Positions 5,131-5,196 of a stretch of 5,196 nucleotides of DNA are shown in pieces (position 1 is the first letter of the stretch; each line of letters opens with the position of its first letter). The position numbers were made by a program, and so were the translations under genes. The stretch is from Candidatus Methanocomedens sp. (GTDB lineage: Archaea; Halobacteriota; Methanosarcinia; Methanosarcinales; Methanocomedenaceae), in contig PYCK01000112.1 of NCBI GenBank assembly GCA_009649835.1, positions 1-5,196 on the forward strand, read 5' to 3'. Under the pieces are notes generated by a model. That model did not search any database. It was not told where the DNA came from and saw nothing but the letters and a program-made list of their open reading frames with translations.

Positions 5131-5183
5131 TTACCGTTTCTGTATATTAAAGTCACGGTAAATTCCCGTACAAATGTACCGGG
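5131..5183. repeat. Two adjacent inverted repeats downstream of hicBA
   Basis: The first pair is TTACCGT (5131-5137) and ACGGTAA (5155-5161), 7 bp with a 17-nt loop. The second is CCCGTAC (5165-5171) and GTACCGGG (5176-5183), a 7-bp stem with one bulged C and a 4-nt loop. An AT-rich TATATTAA-like element (5143-5150) lies in the loop of the first. They may belong to the promoter of a gene beyond the window or to a 3' structure of the hicBA transcript. The rest of 5050-5196 shows no gene. Confidence 0.35.
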
Positions 5184-5196
5184 CCTGTATGTAGCG

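Noticed and set aside
1..5196. CRISPR arrays, tRNA or rRNA genes, insertion sequences
   Set aside because: I saw no regularly spaced repeats, no cloverleaf with a T-loop consensus, and no transposase reading frame on either strand.

Overview
The window looks like archaeal chromosome, most likely from the Methanosarcinales or a related methanogen/ANME lineage. This is inferred from three things: a geranylgeranyl-reductase-family flavoprotein of the archaeal membrane-lipid type, a BRE/TATA promoter placed so that the transcript should start at the start codon, and tandem oligo-T terminators in place of hairpin-plus-T terminators. All supported genes lie on the + strand. Assignment below the level of Archaea is a guess from protein flavour and base composition.

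Layout. Positions 1-221 are an AT-rich upstream region. Positions 222-1412 encode the geranylgeranyl-reductase-like flavoprotein, with a small hairpin across its stop codon. Positions 1480-2109 encode a short radical SAM protein of the TatD-linked type. Positions 2110-2213 hold a T6 tract and then a strong archaeal promoter. Positions 2214-4333 form a tight three-gene operon: a soluble ABC-type ATPase, a HypB/UreG-like P-loop GTPase rich in Cys pairs, and a protein with an N-terminal 4Fe-4S domain and a conserved-looking C-terminal domain carrying four more cysteines. The operon ends at two T7 tracts. Positions 4368-4568 are intergenic: a C-rich, GC-rich block of about 110 nt followed by an AT-rich promoter zone. 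Positions 4569-5049 encode a HicB-HicA toxin-antitoxin pair, antitoxin first, with an 8-nt overlap. The last 147 nt have no gene I can support, but contain a T6 tract and two inverted repeats.

The most interesting part is the ABC ATPase / metallochaperone-like GTPase / Fe-S protein operon. The ATPase has every catalytic ABC motif but no permease partner here. The GTPase has Cys/His motifs where UreG and HypB bind nickel, plus extra CxxC pairs. The third protein can hold at least one Fe-S cluster. Together they look like an energy-driven module for assembling, inserting or reductively activating a metal centre. The target is unknown and this role is inference. The HicBA pair downstream appears to be an independent accessory unit.
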